A stretch of DNA of 64,000 nt from Rhodospirillum sp. (GCA_021741145.1 JAIOYK010000015.1:42972-106971); one strand, 5' to 3'. Shown: positions 28,391 to 38,027, counted from the first letter of the stretch. A program made the numbers and translations. The notes: a model not told the origin generated them from the letters alone.

Positions 28391-28426
28391 TTGCGATAAC
28401 TGAATTCAAATCGTGACGTGGATATG

Positions 28427-28618
28427 CTATTGTATTTTGTTGCTATATGGTTTTTCGCAACGCCTTGCCTGTACGACGCCATCTTCCAGATTTGAATATT
28501 TGAACTCTTTGTAGTGGAAGTAGTTCTTTGAAACCAAGGTAATTCCATATCTGTCCATGGAATCATTCTTACTAGGAGAGGGTCCTGGTTCGTTCGAATT
28601 TTTGCCTATTTGTTCCAC
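28427..28618 (-). CDS. Small conserved-looking protein (63 aa)
   Basis: A 63-residue frame inside AT-rich DNA. Residues 21-53 (MDRYGITLV, NYFHYKEFKYSNLEDGVVQARR) match a pattern I remember from short alphaproteobacterial hypothetical proteins, Tyr-Gly-Ile ... Tyr-Phe-His-Tyr ... Leu-Glu-Asp-Ala..Gln-Ala. That makes it more likely to be real than a chance frame. It starts at GTG 28618, with an AGGA about nine bases before; the Met at residue 21 (28558) is an alternative. Function unknown. Base composition is unlike the rest of the window. Confidence 0.55.
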   Translation of the reverse strand: MEQIGKNSNEPGPSPSKNDSMDRYGITLVSKNYFHYKEFKYSNLEDGVVQARRCEKPYSNKIQ

Positions 28619-28964
28619 ATTTTCATTCCTATTAACTTAAAGATTGATGCATATCAAAAGAAAAAAACTGTACTATTTATTTCATATCAGCTTAAGGCGG
28701 TATTTGAATGTAAAAATGCAAGCCCATTTTTCTCGGACCCATTTTTCTCGGGAAGGTATTTTTCCAAGCCCATGTTATATATATGTGTGTTTGAGAATAT
28801 CTGCTTTCAATGTACTTTATTTATTTTTCTATATTGGGAACCTTTGTGGAATGATCAAAGTTCCGAATTGATCAGCGAACCTATATTTTTGTCCCGGAGC
28901 GGCGTGAACCGGTTCTTCCGTCCTTCGTATCTGTCTTTCCCGCGTCATCCCAGGGAGGGACCCA
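28619..28964. other. AT-rich intergenic island
   Basis: These 346 bases lie between the 63-residue gene and the end of dgoK. Up to about 28900 the DNA is strikingly AT-rich compared with the rest of the window, and it then returns to high GC. It contains a 15-bp tandem duplication (28723-28752). An open frame crosses it on the plus strand but has no ribosome site and runs antisense into dgoK, so I do not call it. No promoter or terminator can be placed. Confidence 0.6.
28723..28752. repeat. 15-bp tandem duplication
   Basis: Two adjacent units, CCCATTTTTCTCGGA at 28723-28737 and CCCATTTTTCTCGGG at 28738-28752, differ only at the last base. They are in the AT-rich island and outside any gene. 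Confidence 0.9.
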
Positions 28965-29903
28965 TCAGGATCCGGTCCCTTGATGGTGCAGGCGCGTCAG
29001 ATCCAGGACACCACGCTGGGTCGCGGCGGCCGATGGCACGGCCAAAGGGATCAAGCCATGGGATTCCAAGGCTCTCGCGTAGCGGAGAGACAGGGCGGTC
29101 GCCCCGACAAGAAGAACGTCCGAGGAGGATGGGATGAACCCGCGGGACCGTGCGTCCGACAGTTCCTCGCCAATCAGCAGACCGGACAGGAAGTCCGATA
29201 CGCCCTCCGGCCTCAGATGGCGGTACAGACGACGGACACGCGCGGCGAAGACGTGGGATAGAAGGCGTCCGGCGCGTTCGGCTTCCGCCAAGCCTTCGTC
29301 GAAGGCCGGACCCGGGGGGAGGCTTGGTCCGCCAGCCGGGCATCCCAGGCCTAGGATGGTGTGGTTCATCAGGACGCCGTGGAGTTCTCCGGTCATGAAG
29401 GTCGCGAAGTCCTCGATGACACCGCCGCGCACGCGCGTCCACTTGGAGTGGGTGCCGGGTAGGCAGACCGTGGCGTCGGTTCGCCCGGTCAGGGAAAGGG
29501 CCCCGATGATTTGGGTTTCCTCGCCCCGCATGACGTCCACCCGGTCCGGGTCCACCGTATCAACACGGACTCCGGGCAGGATCCAGGCGTTTTCAAGGTC
29601 AGGCGCGGGAATGATCCCGGCGGCCAGGGCTTGGGCATCGACCGGCGTGGGAGGCTGTGGCGCTTCCGCCCATCCGGAGGCCGCTCCGACCATGCCCGCC
29701 ATGTAAATGGGAGGGCAAGGGGGGATCGCGCGCCAGGGTGCCAGACGTTCCACGCAGTAGTCCCGGAACGACGACCCCGACAGGTCGCGCATGCCCCGGC
29801 CATCGGGAATGTGGTCGAGGATCGCGCCGGTCGCGCCATCCATGAGCCAGGCTCGGAAGGCCGTGGTTCCCCAATCGACAATGATGACGCGCGGGGGGGT
29901 CAC
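28965..29903 (-). CDS. dgoK: 2-dehydro-3-deoxygalactonokinase
   Basis: A 312-residue sugar-acid kinase that phosphorylates 2-keto-3-deoxygalactonate (KDGal) with ATP, giving the substrate of DgoA. The N-terminal phosphate motif VDWGTTAFRAWLMD, MAGMVGAASGWAEAP and CLPGTHSKWTRV are typical of DgoK. I chose GTG 29903 because it overlaps the dgoA stop as GTGA; the frame upstream of that is non-homologous. It is the last gene of the galactonate operon. No clear terminator follows. Confidence 0.93.
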   Translation of the reverse strand: MTPPRVIIVDWGTTAFRAWLMDGATGAILDHIPDGRGMRDLSGSSFRDYCVERLAPWRAIPPCPPIYMAGMVGAASGWAEAPQPPTPVDAQALAAGIIPAPDLENAWILPGVRVDTVDPDRVDVMRGEETQIIGALSLTGRTDATVCLPGTHSKWTRVRGGVIEDFATFMTGELHGVLMNHTILGLGCPAGGPSLPPGPAFDEGLAEAERAGRLLSHVFAARVRRLYRHLRPEGVSDFLSGLLIGEELSDARSRGFIPSSSDVLLVGATALSLRYARALESHGLIPLAVPSAAATQRGVLDLTRLHHQGTGS

Positions 29904-30547
29904 AGGGATTGCTCCCCAGCGGGCAGACGCCGCCACTCCTCGACCAGATCCCGGGCGATGGCGCCAATTTCGGCGGGGGAGCGGCCGGGAACATAGAGGT
30001 TTGAGCCAAAGCCGAAGCCTCCCGCCCCCGCCGCTCGCCAGTCCGCCATGACCGACAGATTGATCCCGCCCACCGGCATGACCACCGTGCCCTTGGGCAG
30101 AACGGCGCGGATATCCCTCAGGTATCCCGATCCCATCCGCGAGGCCGGGAAGAGCTTCAGGCCCCTCGCCCCGTTGCGCAGGGCCGTAAAGGCCTCCGAT
30201 GGTGTCAGGAATCCGGGCAAGGGGATCAACCCGGCGTCGGCGGAGGCCGCGACAACCTCGGCATCGGTGTCCGGTGAAATGGCCAGTGTCCCGCCCACAT
30301 CGGCGACCTGCCGGACCTGCGCCGCTGTCAGGACGGTTCCCGCCCCGACCATCACCCCGTCCGGGCACCAGGCCGCGAGCCGCTCGATGCTGGTCAACGG
30401 ATCCGGCGAATTGAGGGGAACCTCGATCATGCGGAAACCGGCCTCGACCAGGGCATCGGCGATGGGCAGGACGGTGTCTGGCGTGACACCCCGAAGAATC
30501 GCCACGAGTGGCATCTCCTCCATGATGGCATCGAATGTGTTGATCAT
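29900..30547 (-). CDS. dgoA: 2-dehydro-3-deoxy-6-phosphogalactonate aldolase
   Basis: A 215-residue class I aldolase of the KDPG/KDPGal family that splits KDPGal into pyruvate and glyceraldehyde-3-phosphate. The Schiff-base Lys is in RGLKLFPAS, the general-base Glu in MIEVPLNSP, and the phosphate loop is GGIN. The PLNSP motif and the dgoK/dgoD neighbours favour DgoA over the related Eda. It starts four bases after the stop of the IlvD/Edd gene and overlaps dgoK by four bases. Confidence 0.93.
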   Translation of the reverse strand: MINTFDAIMEEMPLVAILRGVTPDTVLPIADALVEAGFRMIEVPLNSPDPLTSIERLAAWCPDGVMVGAGTVLTAAQVRQVADVGGTLAISPDTDAEVVAASADAGLIPLPGFLTPSEAFTALRNGARGLKLFPASRMGSGYLRDIRAVLPKGTVVMPVGGINLSVMADWRAAGAGGFGFGSNLYVPGRSPAEIGAIARDLVEEWRRLPAGEQSL

Positions 30548-30551
30548 GCTG

Positions 30552-32738
30552 TCACACTTTCCACGGGAGGGTGGCCCTCTGGTCGACCAATCTCGGGACC
30601 ACGCCCCGGGATGCGTCGGAAACCAGGTCCATTACGTTGCAAGCGGCGATGTCCAGGCGGCGGTACTCCATGCCAGTCTGTCGGGTGGCGCGAATGGTCG
30701 CCCGGCTTGGATCGTCGGTTGGGTCGATGGGGCTGTCCTCGCCTTTCAGCAGGGCGGTCCGGTCCAGCAGGTCGAGTCGGCGGGCGCTCAGCCCCAGGCG
30801 GAGGATATCGCCATCCAGGAGGGCGCCAATCCCGCCCCCATCATAGGCCTCCGGTGTCACATGGCCAATGCAGGCACCCTTTGTCACCCCGGAATAGCGC
30901 CCGTCGGACAGCAGGATCGAGGAGGCTTCGAGGATCCGGTGGTGGCGCAGGTTCTGACTGGGGGAGAACATCTCGGGCATGCCATAGGCTTTCGGCCCCT
31001 GTCCGCCGATGACGAAGGCGAAGCAGAGAAGCCGCGTCTCCAGAAGCGTCTTGAAGTCCAGTTCGGTTCCGTCGCCACCGCCGTTTCGGGCGACCACCGC
31101 GCGGATCAGCGCGGCATCGAGGCCCGGTGTGGTGGCCAGACGGTCGAGCAGGTCATTGGAGGCGAAATCGGCGTTGCAGGCATGTTCGTCGTGGTAGTAG
31201 CGGACGATGAACAGATGCTCGTCGAAATGGGCGTATTGCGCGTCGGATAGGCCCGAGACCTTGACCGCGCAGCTTTCCAGGAAACTCCCGGTCAGGATCT
31301 CGACACCCGATAGGGCGCGGATGGGCTTGTCCCGGATGACGGACCGATCACCGAGGGATGGGTCGACGGGCGTGGTCAGGTCCGCCGTCCTCTGCCGCCA
31401 ACTGCTTCCGGTGACCGTGAGGGCGTCCATATCCATGGGAACACCCAGATCGGAGAGGACCCGATAGAGGCTCTCCATCCCCCGATTCTGCCCCGCCTGG
31501 AACTGTTGGGCCAGGACGAAGGTATCCCGGTTCTCCGTCAGGCTATGGGCGAGAATCTCCGGAACGGGCGTGACGTCTCGGACCGCCTGATAGTCGGCGA
31601 TGGTCACATCAAACCCGGCGTGGCGCATGATACAGGGCAGGTGGAGAAGGATGTTGCTTGAAGAGCCCGTGGCCCCGTGGATGCGCACCAGATTGGCGAA
31701 ATTCGCCTTGAGGAGGGCACAGAGGCTGAATTCGGGCCGATTGAACAGGCCGAACAGGGCGTCGATGCCCCGGCTGACCGCCTCATCCCCGGGCAGGGTG
31801 GTGAGCAGTTCCAACTCGGGTGGGGTGAGGCCCAGGGCGGCGACCATGGTGCGGGAGGAGTTACCCGTCCCGTTGAAGGCGCAGATCCCGCCATGGCTGT
31901 CACAGGTATGGGCGGCCAGGGAGTCGAGGAGGCGGCGTTCGGTCTCGCCCTCGATCAACCCCAGGTTCACGGCCCGCTTCAGCTGTCCGGCGAAGGCTTC
32001 GTCCGAGGAACATTGGAGAATGTACTCCAGGTTGCCCTCGATATCCTCGCCCAGGTCGCCATGGCCCGCGGCCCGGGCCTTTTCGGCGATGGCTTCTAGG
32101 TCCTTGCGGGTTTCGGCGGGGACCTTACCGCCCTTGAGGACATGTTCCGGGGCGAAGACCGCCCAGACCGGCGCCCGGTCACCCCGGTGCCGGCGGGCGA
32201 CCTCGGCCGCGGCCAGGCCCGACAGGATGGCGCTGGGGCTTTTGTCGCAGCCCGACAACACATAGGCCGCGTGGTAGGAATGACCCTCGAAGTTGATGTT
32301 CACCGCCCGCGCCGTGTCGTTGCGCGAGGCGAGGCTGTAGCTCTGGCCGATATTGTTCTGGGCCGTTCCATCGCAGATGACCGGAATGGAGAAGGTGAAG
32401 GGGACACCGCCGTTCTGCCAGATCCGCGCCGCCGCCATCAGGGTATGGAGGCGGTCGAGCAGATGGGCCGGGTGGTCCGGAGACCCCGCGATGACCGCCA
32501 CCCGTGGGCGGTTGGCGGTCAGCCGGGCGATGACCTCCTTCTGGGTGACGTCGTCGAGCACCGCCATCGGACTGCCCGCGGGCAGGTCCGACCGGGCGTC
32601 CTCCAAAAGACGGACGACGGTGATGGGCTCGTTGGCGAGGCCTTGGATGCACTCCCGGTAGGGGTTGGAGGACTCGACGATCGTGATCGGCTCGTTTGGT
32701 CGCACGGGTCCTCCCCCCGAAGAGGGTCGGTCTACCAT
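30552..32738 (-). CDS. IlvD/Edd-family sugar-acid dehydratase
   Basis: A 728-residue iron-sulfur dehydratase of the IlvD/Edd family, longer than the common 570-655. Cluster Cys candidates are in [20 protein letters not shown] and [15 protein letters not shown]. Other family motifs are [22 protein letters not shown] and [20 protein letters not shown]. Family members dehydrate aldonates such as gluconate-6-P, xylonate or arabinonate to 2-keto-3-deoxy acids. Since dgoD next to it already covers D-galactonate, this enzyme may act on another aldonate feeding the same route; that is inference. ATG 32738 overlaps the dgoD stop. GTG 32705 ([10 protein letters not shown]) has a strong GGGGAGG just before it and is a good alternative start. 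Confidence 0.88.
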   Translation of the reverse strand: MVDRPSSGGGPVRPNEPITIVESSNPYRECIQGLANEPITVVRLLEDARSDLPAGSPMAVLDDVTQKEVIARLTANRPRVAVIAGSPDHPAHLLDRLHTLMAAARIWQNGGVPFTFSIPVICDGTAQNNIGQSYSLASRNDTARAVNINFEGHSYHAAYVLSGCDKSPSAILSGLAAAEVARRHRGDRAPVWAVFAPEHVLKGGKVPAETRKDLEAIAEKARAAGHGDLGEDIEGNLEYILQCSSDEAFAGQLKRAVNLGLIEGETERRLLDSLAAHTCDSHGGICAFNGTGNSSRTMVAALGLTPPELELLTTLPGDEAVSRGIDALFGLFNRPEFSLCALLKANFANLVRIHGATGSSSNILLHLPCIMRHAGFDVTIADYQAVRDVTPVPEILAHSLTENRDTFVLAQQFQAGQNRGMESLYRVLSDLGVPMDMDALTVTGSSWRQRTADLTTPVDPSLGDRSVIRDKPIRALSGVEILTGSFLESCAVKVSGLSDAQYAHFDEHLFIVRYYHDEHACNADFASNDLLDRLATTPGLDAALIRAVVARNGGGDGTELDFKTLLETRLLCFAFVIGGQGPKAYGMPEMFSPSQNLRHHRILEASSILLSDGRYSGVTKGACIGHVTPEAYDGGGIGALLDGDILRLGLSARRLDLLDRTALLKGEDSPIDPTDDPSRATIRATRQTGMEYRRLDIAACNVMDLVSDASRGVVPRLVDQRATLPWKV

Positions 32739-33880
32739 TCCGCGATACTCCCATCCTCGTGGCGCCAGACGGGGTTCCTCCAGCGGTGTCCTTCCTTGGC
32801 CCGTTCGATGACGTAGGCTTCGTTGATCTCCACGCCCAGTCCGGGACCGGATGGGATGGTGGTAAAACCGTCGACGATGGCCAGGGGCGCGGGATCCACG
32901 ATGTAATCCAACACGTCGTTATTGGTGTTGTAGTGGATGCCCATGCTTTGTTCCTGGATGAAGGCATTGTGGCTGACCGCGTCCAGGTGCAGCGAGGCGG
33001 CCAGGGTTAGCGGCCCCAGCGGACAGTGGGGCGCGAGCGCGACGTCGTAGGTCTCGGCGAGGGTGGCGATCTTGCGGCCTTCGGTGATCCCACCGCAATG
33101 GGACAGGTCCGGCTGGATGATGTCCACGCAGCGGGCCTCCAACAGGTCGCGGAAGGCATAGCGGGTGAACAGCCGCTCGCCGGTGGCGATGGGATAGCCC
33201 AGGCCCGCGGTCAATTGGGGCAGGCAATGGAGGTGTTCGGGCAGGACGGGCTCTTCCACGAACAGGGGGTGGTAGGGCTCCAGCTCCCGCAGCAGGGCCT
33301 TGGCCATGGGGCGGTGGACCCGGCCATGGAAGTCGATGGCGATGCCCACGTCGGGACCCACGGCCGCCCGGGCCTCGGCCACCCGGGCCACGGCGTCGTC
33401 GACCTTGGCGTGGCTGTCGACGATTTGAAGCTCGGGCGTGCCGTTCATCTTGAAGGCCGTGAACCCCTTGGCGACGATCTCCTTGGCTTGGCGACCGATG
33501 TCGGCGGGTCGGTCCCCGCCGAGCCAGCAATACATGCGCATCTTGTCCCGGACCCGCCCGCCCAGAAGCGCGTGGACGGGCACGCCCAGGGCCTTGCCCT
33601 TGATATCCCACAGGGCTTGGTCGATCCCCGCGATGGCGCTCATCAGGATCGGGCCACCGCGATAGAAGCCGGTGCGGTAGAGGGTTGTCCAGATATCCTC
33701 GATCCGACTGGGATCCTTGCCGATCAGGTAATCGGAGAATTCATGAACCGCGGCCTCGACCGTGGCGGCCCGGCCCTCGATCACCGGCTCACCCCAACCG
33801 GAAACCCCTTCGTCGGTTTCGATCTTCAGGAACAACCAGCGGGGCGGGACCTGCCAGGTGGTCAGTTTGGTGATCTTCAT
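32732..33880 (-). CDS. dgoD: D-galactonate dehydratase
   Basis: A 382-residue enolase-superfamily (mandelate-racemase group) enzyme that dehydrates D-galactonate to KDGal. The metal and catalytic residues of DgoD are all visible: Asp and His in IDFHGRVH, Glu in [10 protein letters not shown], Glu in TGERLFTRY, and His in APHCPLGPL. The FKMNGT..LQ.VDSH stretch is also DgoD-like. AGGAGG lies eight bases before the ATG, overlapping the stop of the TRAP permease gene. E. coli DgoD has the same length. Confidence 0.96.
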   Translation of the reverse strand: MKITKLTTWQVPPRWLFLKIETDEGVSGWGEPVIEGRAATVEAAVHEFSDYLIGKDPSRIEDIWTTLYRTGFYRGGPILMSAIAGIDQALWDIKGKALGVPVHALLGGRVRDKMRMYCWLGGDRPADIGRQAKEIVAKGFTAFKMNGTPELQIVDSHAKVDDAVARVAEARAAVGPDVGIAIDFHGRVHRPMAKALLRELEPYHPLFVEEPVLPEHLHCLPQLTAGLGYPIATGERLFTRYAFRDLLEARCVDIIQPDLSHCGGITEGRKIATLAETYDVALAPHCPLGPLTLAASLHLDAVSHNAFIQEQSMGIHYNTNNDVLDYIVDPAPLAIVDGFTTIPSGPGLGVEINEAYVIERAKEGHRWRNPVWRHEDGSIAEW

Positions 33881-33892
33881 GGAACGGACCTC

Positions 33893-35221
33893 CTAACCCA
33901 CCATCCACATGGCGATGGGCGGGTAAAACAGGATAATGGCGAGCACGATCAACTGGATGACGATGAACGGGGCCACCGAGCTGTAGATGTGCTTCAGGGT
34001 AATGTCCGGCGGGGCCACGCCCTTCAGGTAGAAGGCCGCGGGGCCGAAGGGCGGGCTGAGGAAGCTGACCTGCATGTTCACGGCGAACAGGATGCCGAAC
34101 CAGATCGGGTCGTAGCCGAGCGCGATGACGATGGGGACGAAAATGGGCAGGGCCAGCATGGCGATGCCGATCCAGTCGAGGAACAGGCCCAGGACCAGAA
34201 GGATGGACATCATCACCATGATAATGACCACCGGAGGGGCATTGATTCCCAGGATGGTGCTGGAGACGAAGGCATTGCCACCCATCAGGTTGTAGACACC
34301 CACCAGGGCGGCGGCGCCAATGCCGATCCAGATGATCATGCCGCAGGTGTTCAGCGTCTGGACGACGGCCTCGTGCACCAGCTTCAGGGTTAGTTCGCGA
34401 CGCACGATGGTGGCGGCGAAGACGCCCATGACGCCCATGGCCGCGGCTTCGGTGACCGAGGCGATACCGCCATAGATGGTGCCCAAAACCATGAAGGCGA
34501 TCATCGCGGGCAGGACCATGCTCTTGATGGCCATCAGCTTTGCCGACAGAGGCATATGGGCCTCTTCCTCGCTCATCGGCGGGCCCAGGCTGGGATTGCG
34601 CAGGGTGCGGAAGAGCACATAACCGATGTAGGAGAACATGAGCAGGGCCGCGGGGGTGATCGCCGCGGTGAACAGATCGGCGATGGAGACCGATGCCATC
34701 AGGCCGTAGATGATCAGCACGATGGACGGCGGCATCATGGTGCCCAGGGACCCGCCCGCGCAGACCACGCCGATGGAGATATTGCGGTCATAGCCCAGGC
34801 GCAGCATCTGGGGCAGGGCGAGGATGCCCAGCAGGACGATCTCGCCCCCGATGATCCCGGACATGGCCGCGAGGAAGAAGGCCACCACCAGGGTCTGCAC
34901 GGCGACGCCGCCGGGCAGACGCCCGGCCAGAATACGCATGCCGTTGAACAGGTCCTTGGCGATCCCGGATCGATCAAGCAGGCTGGCCATGAAGACGAAC
35001 ATGGGCACCGCGACCAGGGAGTATTCGGTGATGAAGCCATAGACCCGGGCGGTCACCAGGGGCAGGGCCATGGGGCCGAACCAGCCGAAGGTGAAGAACA
35101 GGGCCGCGAGGCCGGTGACGAAGGCCAGCGGCAGGCCGGTCAGCAGCAGCAGGAAGATGCTTCCCACCAGGGCATAGGTGCCCCATTCGATGCCGATGGC
35201 CGAAAGACCGAAGTTCCACAT
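33893..35221 (-). CDS. TRAP transporter large permease (DctM type), galactonate operon
   Basis: A 442-residue, very hydrophobic protein with about 12 membrane segments, typical of the TRAP large subunit. Family signatures include SGIIGGEIVLLGILALP, GGSLGTMMPPSIVLIIYG and the C-terminal SFLSPPFGPAAFYLKG. It drives solute entry with a sodium or proton gradient, fed by the binding protein encoded at 36055. It begins three bases after the small permease gene and is followed by dgoD, so the likely substrate is D-galactonate or a similar aldonate. Confidence 0.93.
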   Translation of the reverse strand: MWNFGLSAIGIEWGTYALVGSIFLLLLTGLPLAFVTGLAALFFTFGWFGPMALPLVTARVYGFITEYSLVAVPMFVFMASLLDRSGIAKDLFNGMRILAGRLPGGVAVQTLVVAFFLAAMSGIIGGEIVLLGILALPQMLRLGYDRNISIGVVCAGGSLGTMMPPSIVLIIYGLMASVSIADLFTAAITPAALLMFSYIGYVLFRTLRNPSLGPPMSEEEAHMPLSAKLMAIKSMVLPAMIAFMVLGTIYGGIASVTEAAAMGVMGVFAATIVRRELTLKLVHEAVVQTLNTCGMIIWIGIGAAALVGVYNLMGGNAFVSSTILGINAPPVVIIMVMMSILLVLGLFLDWIGIAMLALPIFVPIVIALGYDPIWFGILFAVNMQVSFLSPPFGPAAFYLKGVAPPDITLKHIYSSVAPFIVIQLIVLAIILFYPPIAMWMVG

Positions 35222-35224
35222 GAT

Positions 35225-35908
35225 TTAGCCCTCCGTCTTGGCGGCGTCGCCGCCGGGGCCGAGGTCGGTGGCGGCGGTGGGGTGGCCGTCCTCATAGCCC
35301 TCGCCGCGGGCGGCCTTGATGAAATGGAGGATGGTCTGAACCAGCATCACCGCGACGGAAATCAGGATCACGGTCTTGATCCAGGCGGGGAAAGGTGGGT
35401 TCCAGGAGGTGCCGGACCGTTCGAGTTGGATGATACCGGTTGGGGCATGGGTGGAATTATAGAACATCACCCAGGCGGCGAAGGTCATGCCGGTCAGAAA
35501 AATGAAGGTGATGACCGAATTCACCATGTCCAGCCAGCGGCGGGTTCGGGGCGAAACGGCATCATAGATCAGGCGCACGCGGATATGCTTGTCCCGGGCC
35601 ATGGCGACGGGGCCGCCCAGGGCGAAAATCACCGCGATCAGAAAGACGGTGGTCTCGTGCACCCAGGAGGTCGGGTTATTGAAGGCATAGCGCATCACGA
35701 CTTCGTAAACGCTGATGGCCGCGCTGACGAGGACGAGCCAAGCAATGGCCTTGCCCGCTTCGCCGATCAGGGCATCAAGGGTGGATCGCGTTTGGCCCTC
35801 CTGGCCCAGGCGGGCCGCGACTTCCTGAGCACTGGGGGTGGTACTGGTGGAGTCCGCCCCGGGGGCGCTTGGCGCCCCGGTCGGAGGTGTGGCATGCGTA
35901 TCGGTCAT
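35225..35908 (-). CDS. TRAP transporter small permease (DctQ type), galactonate operon
   Basis: A 227-residue protein with four membrane segments (from about 55 on), including the WVHETTVFLIAVIFALGGPVAMARDKHIRVRL region of DctQ. The N-terminal 40 residues are a Thr/Pro/Ala-rich cytoplasmic extension not needed for the fold. It partners the adjacent DctM-type permease, and the stop lies three bases before that gene's start. Confidence 0.9.
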   Translation of the reverse strand: MTDTHATPPTGAPSAPGADSTSTTPSAQEVAARLGQEGQTRSTLDALIGEAGKAIAWLVLVSAAISVYEVVMRYAFNNPTSWVHETTVFLIAVIFALGGPVAMARDKHIRVRLIYDAVSPRTRRWLDMVNSVITFIFLTGMTFAAWVMFYNSTHAPTGIIQLERSGTSWNPPFPAWIKTVILISVAVMLVQTILHFIKAARGEGYEDGHPTAATDLGPGGDAAKTEG

Positions 35909-36054
35909 GGCGTTCGTCCCGGGGCATTGGGTTCCAAACCCCGCTTCTTGAATGACGGGGGTGCCTTCCCCGGGGCGGGACGCTCCGGGGAAAGCGGGAA
36001 GTCTTCGGATGGAAAGGGGTGGGCGGGGCGCGATGGGCCGCGCCCGAACCCGGA

Positions 36055-37083
36055 TTACATCAGGTCGCGGTCGGTCAGGAAAGTGGTGACGGAGTCATAG
36101 ATCTTCTGGGTCATCTCGTTCTTGGCCGCCCAGTTTTTCCACTCTTCCTTGGCGATGTTGCGGAACTTCTTCCGCTCGTCGGCCGGCATGTCGATGATGT
36201 GGATGTTCGGATCCTTGCGCGCCTCGATCAGGGCCGCGATGTCGTTCTTTTTCAGTTCGAAAACCATGTTGTAGGCCATGGCGTCGACCGAGGTGGTCAG
36301 AATGGCCTTCAGGTCGTCGGACAGGCCGTCCCAGATCGCCTTGTTGACGGAAACCGCGACCATGGGAAGGGAGTGGAAGCCCGGGTAGTTCGGATAGTTG
36401 GCGAACTTGTGCAGTCCCTGGGCCTGATTGGTGGCGAAGACCGTGTAGTCGGCGGCATCGATCACGCCCTTCTCGAGGGCGGTATAGACCTCGGAGCCGG
36501 GCAGGTTCACCGGGGCGGCGCCAGCCTTGGAGAAGATATCATAGACCATGCCTTCCGGCGCGCGCAGCTTCAGTCCCTTCAGGTCGGCGACGGAGCGGAT
36601 GGGCTTTTTTGACGGGAAGGATTCCAGACCCGTGGCCGCGGCGCCGATCAGATGCACGCCATAGGGTTCGACCAACTCGTTATAAAGGGCCTCTCCACCA
36701 CCGTTTTTCATGTACTCCAGGAATTCAAGCGGGTTGCCCCAAGCACCGACCAGGTTGCCGAGCATGGAGAAGGCGGGGTCTTTGCCGGAGAAATAGCTGG
36801 GGTCGGTCATGTGTCCCTGAAGGATGCCCGCGCCCACGGCTTCCAGGGTTTGGTTGTGGGGAACGACGGCGCCGGTGGGCAGAATCTCGATATGGATGCG
36901 ACCACCGGACATGGTCTCGACGGTCTTGGCCCATTCCTCCTTCAGGCGGAATTGGGGTTCGCCCGCTGTTTCGGATGTCTGGAACTTCCAGTCGTAATCC
37001 GCGGCGCTGGCGGGCATCGCGGCGGCGAAGCCCGATACGGCGATGGCGATGGCCGCGACACTAGGGAGAACTCGTTTCAACAT
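36055..37083 (-). CDS. TRAP substrate-binding protein (DctP type), galactonate operon
   Basis: A 342-residue periplasmic solute-binding protein. The signal peptide LKRVLPSVAAIAIAVSGF...ASA is cleaved before ADYDW. The fold signatures are KLRAPEGMVYDIFSKAGAAPV and the EVYTALEKGVIDAADY helix. GGAGG followed by two adjacent ATGs favours 37083 (five-base spacing) over 37086. It is the first structural gene after the regulator, and the 146-bp gap to the small permease may allow higher expression of the binding protein. Confidence 0.92.
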   Translation of the reverse strand: MLKRVLPSVAAIAIAVSGFAAAMPASAADYDWKFQTSETAGEPQFRLKEEWAKTVETMSGGRIHIEILPTGAVVPHNQTLEAVGAGILQGHMTDPSYFSGKDPAFSMLGNLVGAWGNPLEFLEYMKNGGGEALYNELVEPYGVHLIGAAATGLESFPSKKPIRSVADLKGLKLRAPEGMVYDIFSKAGAAPVNLPGSEVYTALEKGVIDAADYTVFATNQAQGLHKFANYPNYPGFHSLPMVAVSVNKAIWDGLSDDLKAILTTSVDAMAYNMVFELKKNDIAALIEARKDPNIHIIDMPADERKKFRNIAKEEWKNWAAKNEMTQKIYDSVTTFLTDRDLM

Positions 37084-37118
37084 CATTTCCTCCAAGTCGT
37101 TTTAAAGGGGGGGTCTTT

Positions 37119-37940
37119 TTATTCCCCGGAAGTTGGACTCTCCGGGGGGCCCGCCGGGCCGATCTGGCCTTTCCATTTGGCGAGCAGGGCTGCGTCCTCG
37201 GCGGCACTGTTTTCCAAGCCGAGGTCGAAAGCGGTTCGTGCCATCACGCGCAACGCGGCCTCGAAGGTCTCGTCCGTTTGGCGCAGGCGGATGCACTCCA
37301 TCAAGTGACGGTGGCGTTCCAGGCTGTCGCGCAGTTCCTCCGCCGTCGCGTTCGAAGTGCTGACCACCAACATGATCGCGGGCCGCAGGATATGGGCGAG
37401 CCGGGTCCAGATGATGTTGTGGGTGGCGCGATAGATGGCGGCGTGGAACTCCACGTCGTAGTCGCTGAAGGTCTTGCCGTGGATATCGGTCAGATTGTGG
37501 CGTCCAGACCGGACGGTGGCCTCCATGCCGTGAAAGGCTTCCTCCATCGCCAACAGGTCGCGCGCCGTCGCGGCGCGGGCGGCCATGGCGGAGATGTAGG
37601 GTTCGGCGGCATGGCGGAAGGCGAAGATATCGGACAGGAAACGCGGGTTGGGGGTGTCATGCCGGGCCATCCACCGCGTCATCAAAGGGTCAAGAAGATC
37701 CCAGCCCTCGAAGTCCTCCACCACCGTGCCATGGCCAGAAACGCGACGGATGATTCCAAGGGAGGTCAGGATTTGCAGACCGGACCGGATCGAGGGGCGA
37801 CTCATGCCAAAGCGCTCGCACAGATCGATCTCCTTCGGAAGGAGGTCGCCCGGCCCCCAGCGGCCAGACAGCAGATCCGTGGCGAGCTGCTCGGCCACTT
37901 GCGTTCCTAAATCTTTGACCTCGTGTGTCCGGAAAGGCAT
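37119..37940 (-). CDS. dgoR: GntR/FadR-family regulator of the galactonate operon (DgoR-like)
   Basis: A 273-residue one-component regulator. An N-terminal winged helix (LATDLLSGRWGPGDLLPKE, CERFGMSRPSIRSGLQIL, VSGHGTVV) is followed by a FadR-type (FCD) helical effector domain with Asp/His ligand candidates (DYDVEFHAAIYRATHN). It is first in the operon, 36 bp before the TRAP binding-protein gene, as dgoR is in enterobacteria. It probably represses the operon and is released by an aldonate or KDGal. GGGAG lies 11 bases before the ATG. The symbol is given by context. Confidence 0.85.
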   Translation of the reverse strand: MPFRTHEVKDLGTQVAEQLATDLLSGRWGPGDLLPKEIDLCERFGMSRPSIRSGLQILTSLGIIRRVSGHGTVVEDFEGWDLLDPLMTRWMARHDTPNPRFLSDIFAFRHAAEPYISAMAARAATARDLLAMEEAFHGMEATVRSGRHNLTDIHGKTFSDYDVEFHAAIYRATHNIIWTRLAHILRPAIMLVVSTSNATAEELRDSLERHRHLMECIRLRQTDETFEAALRVMARTAFDLGLENSAAEDAALLAKWKGQIGPAGPPESPTSGE

Positions 37941-37966
37941 GGCGCGATTTCTCCCAACGCAAGGAC

Positions 37967-37995
37967 AGTCTAGGATATGTCGGACATATAAACAA
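37967..37995 (-). promoter_or_regulatory. Promoter with operator palindrome, galactonate operon
   Basis: Read on the minus strand: TTGTTT (37990-37995), a 17-bp spacer, then TAGACT (37967-37972). The spacer is filled by a perfect palindrome, ATATGTC-C-GACATAT (37975-37989), with the GT-NNN-AC core of FadR-family operators. The ATG of the regulator lies about 27 bp downstream. A regulator bound here would block RNA polymerase. A second, longer imperfect palindrome (TCATACATTG ... CAATGTATGA, 38001-38027) lies just upstream. Confidence 0.65.
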
Positions 37996-38000
37996 GAAGA

Positions 38001-38027
38001 TCATACATTGCGCTGCACAATGTATGA
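38001..38027. promoter_or_regulatory. Upstream palindrome, possible second operator
   Basis: Ten-base perfect arms TCATACATTG and CAATGTATGA are separated by CGCTGCA. It sits 6 bp upstream of the proposed -35 box of the galactonate operon, a usual place for an activator or auxiliary repressor site. Confidence 0.5.

Noticed and set aside
28610..29137. Plus-strand frame of 175 codons crossing the AT-rich island into dgoK
   Set aside because: No ribosome site, the hydrophobic start is only the AT-rich composition, and the second half is antisense to dgoK.
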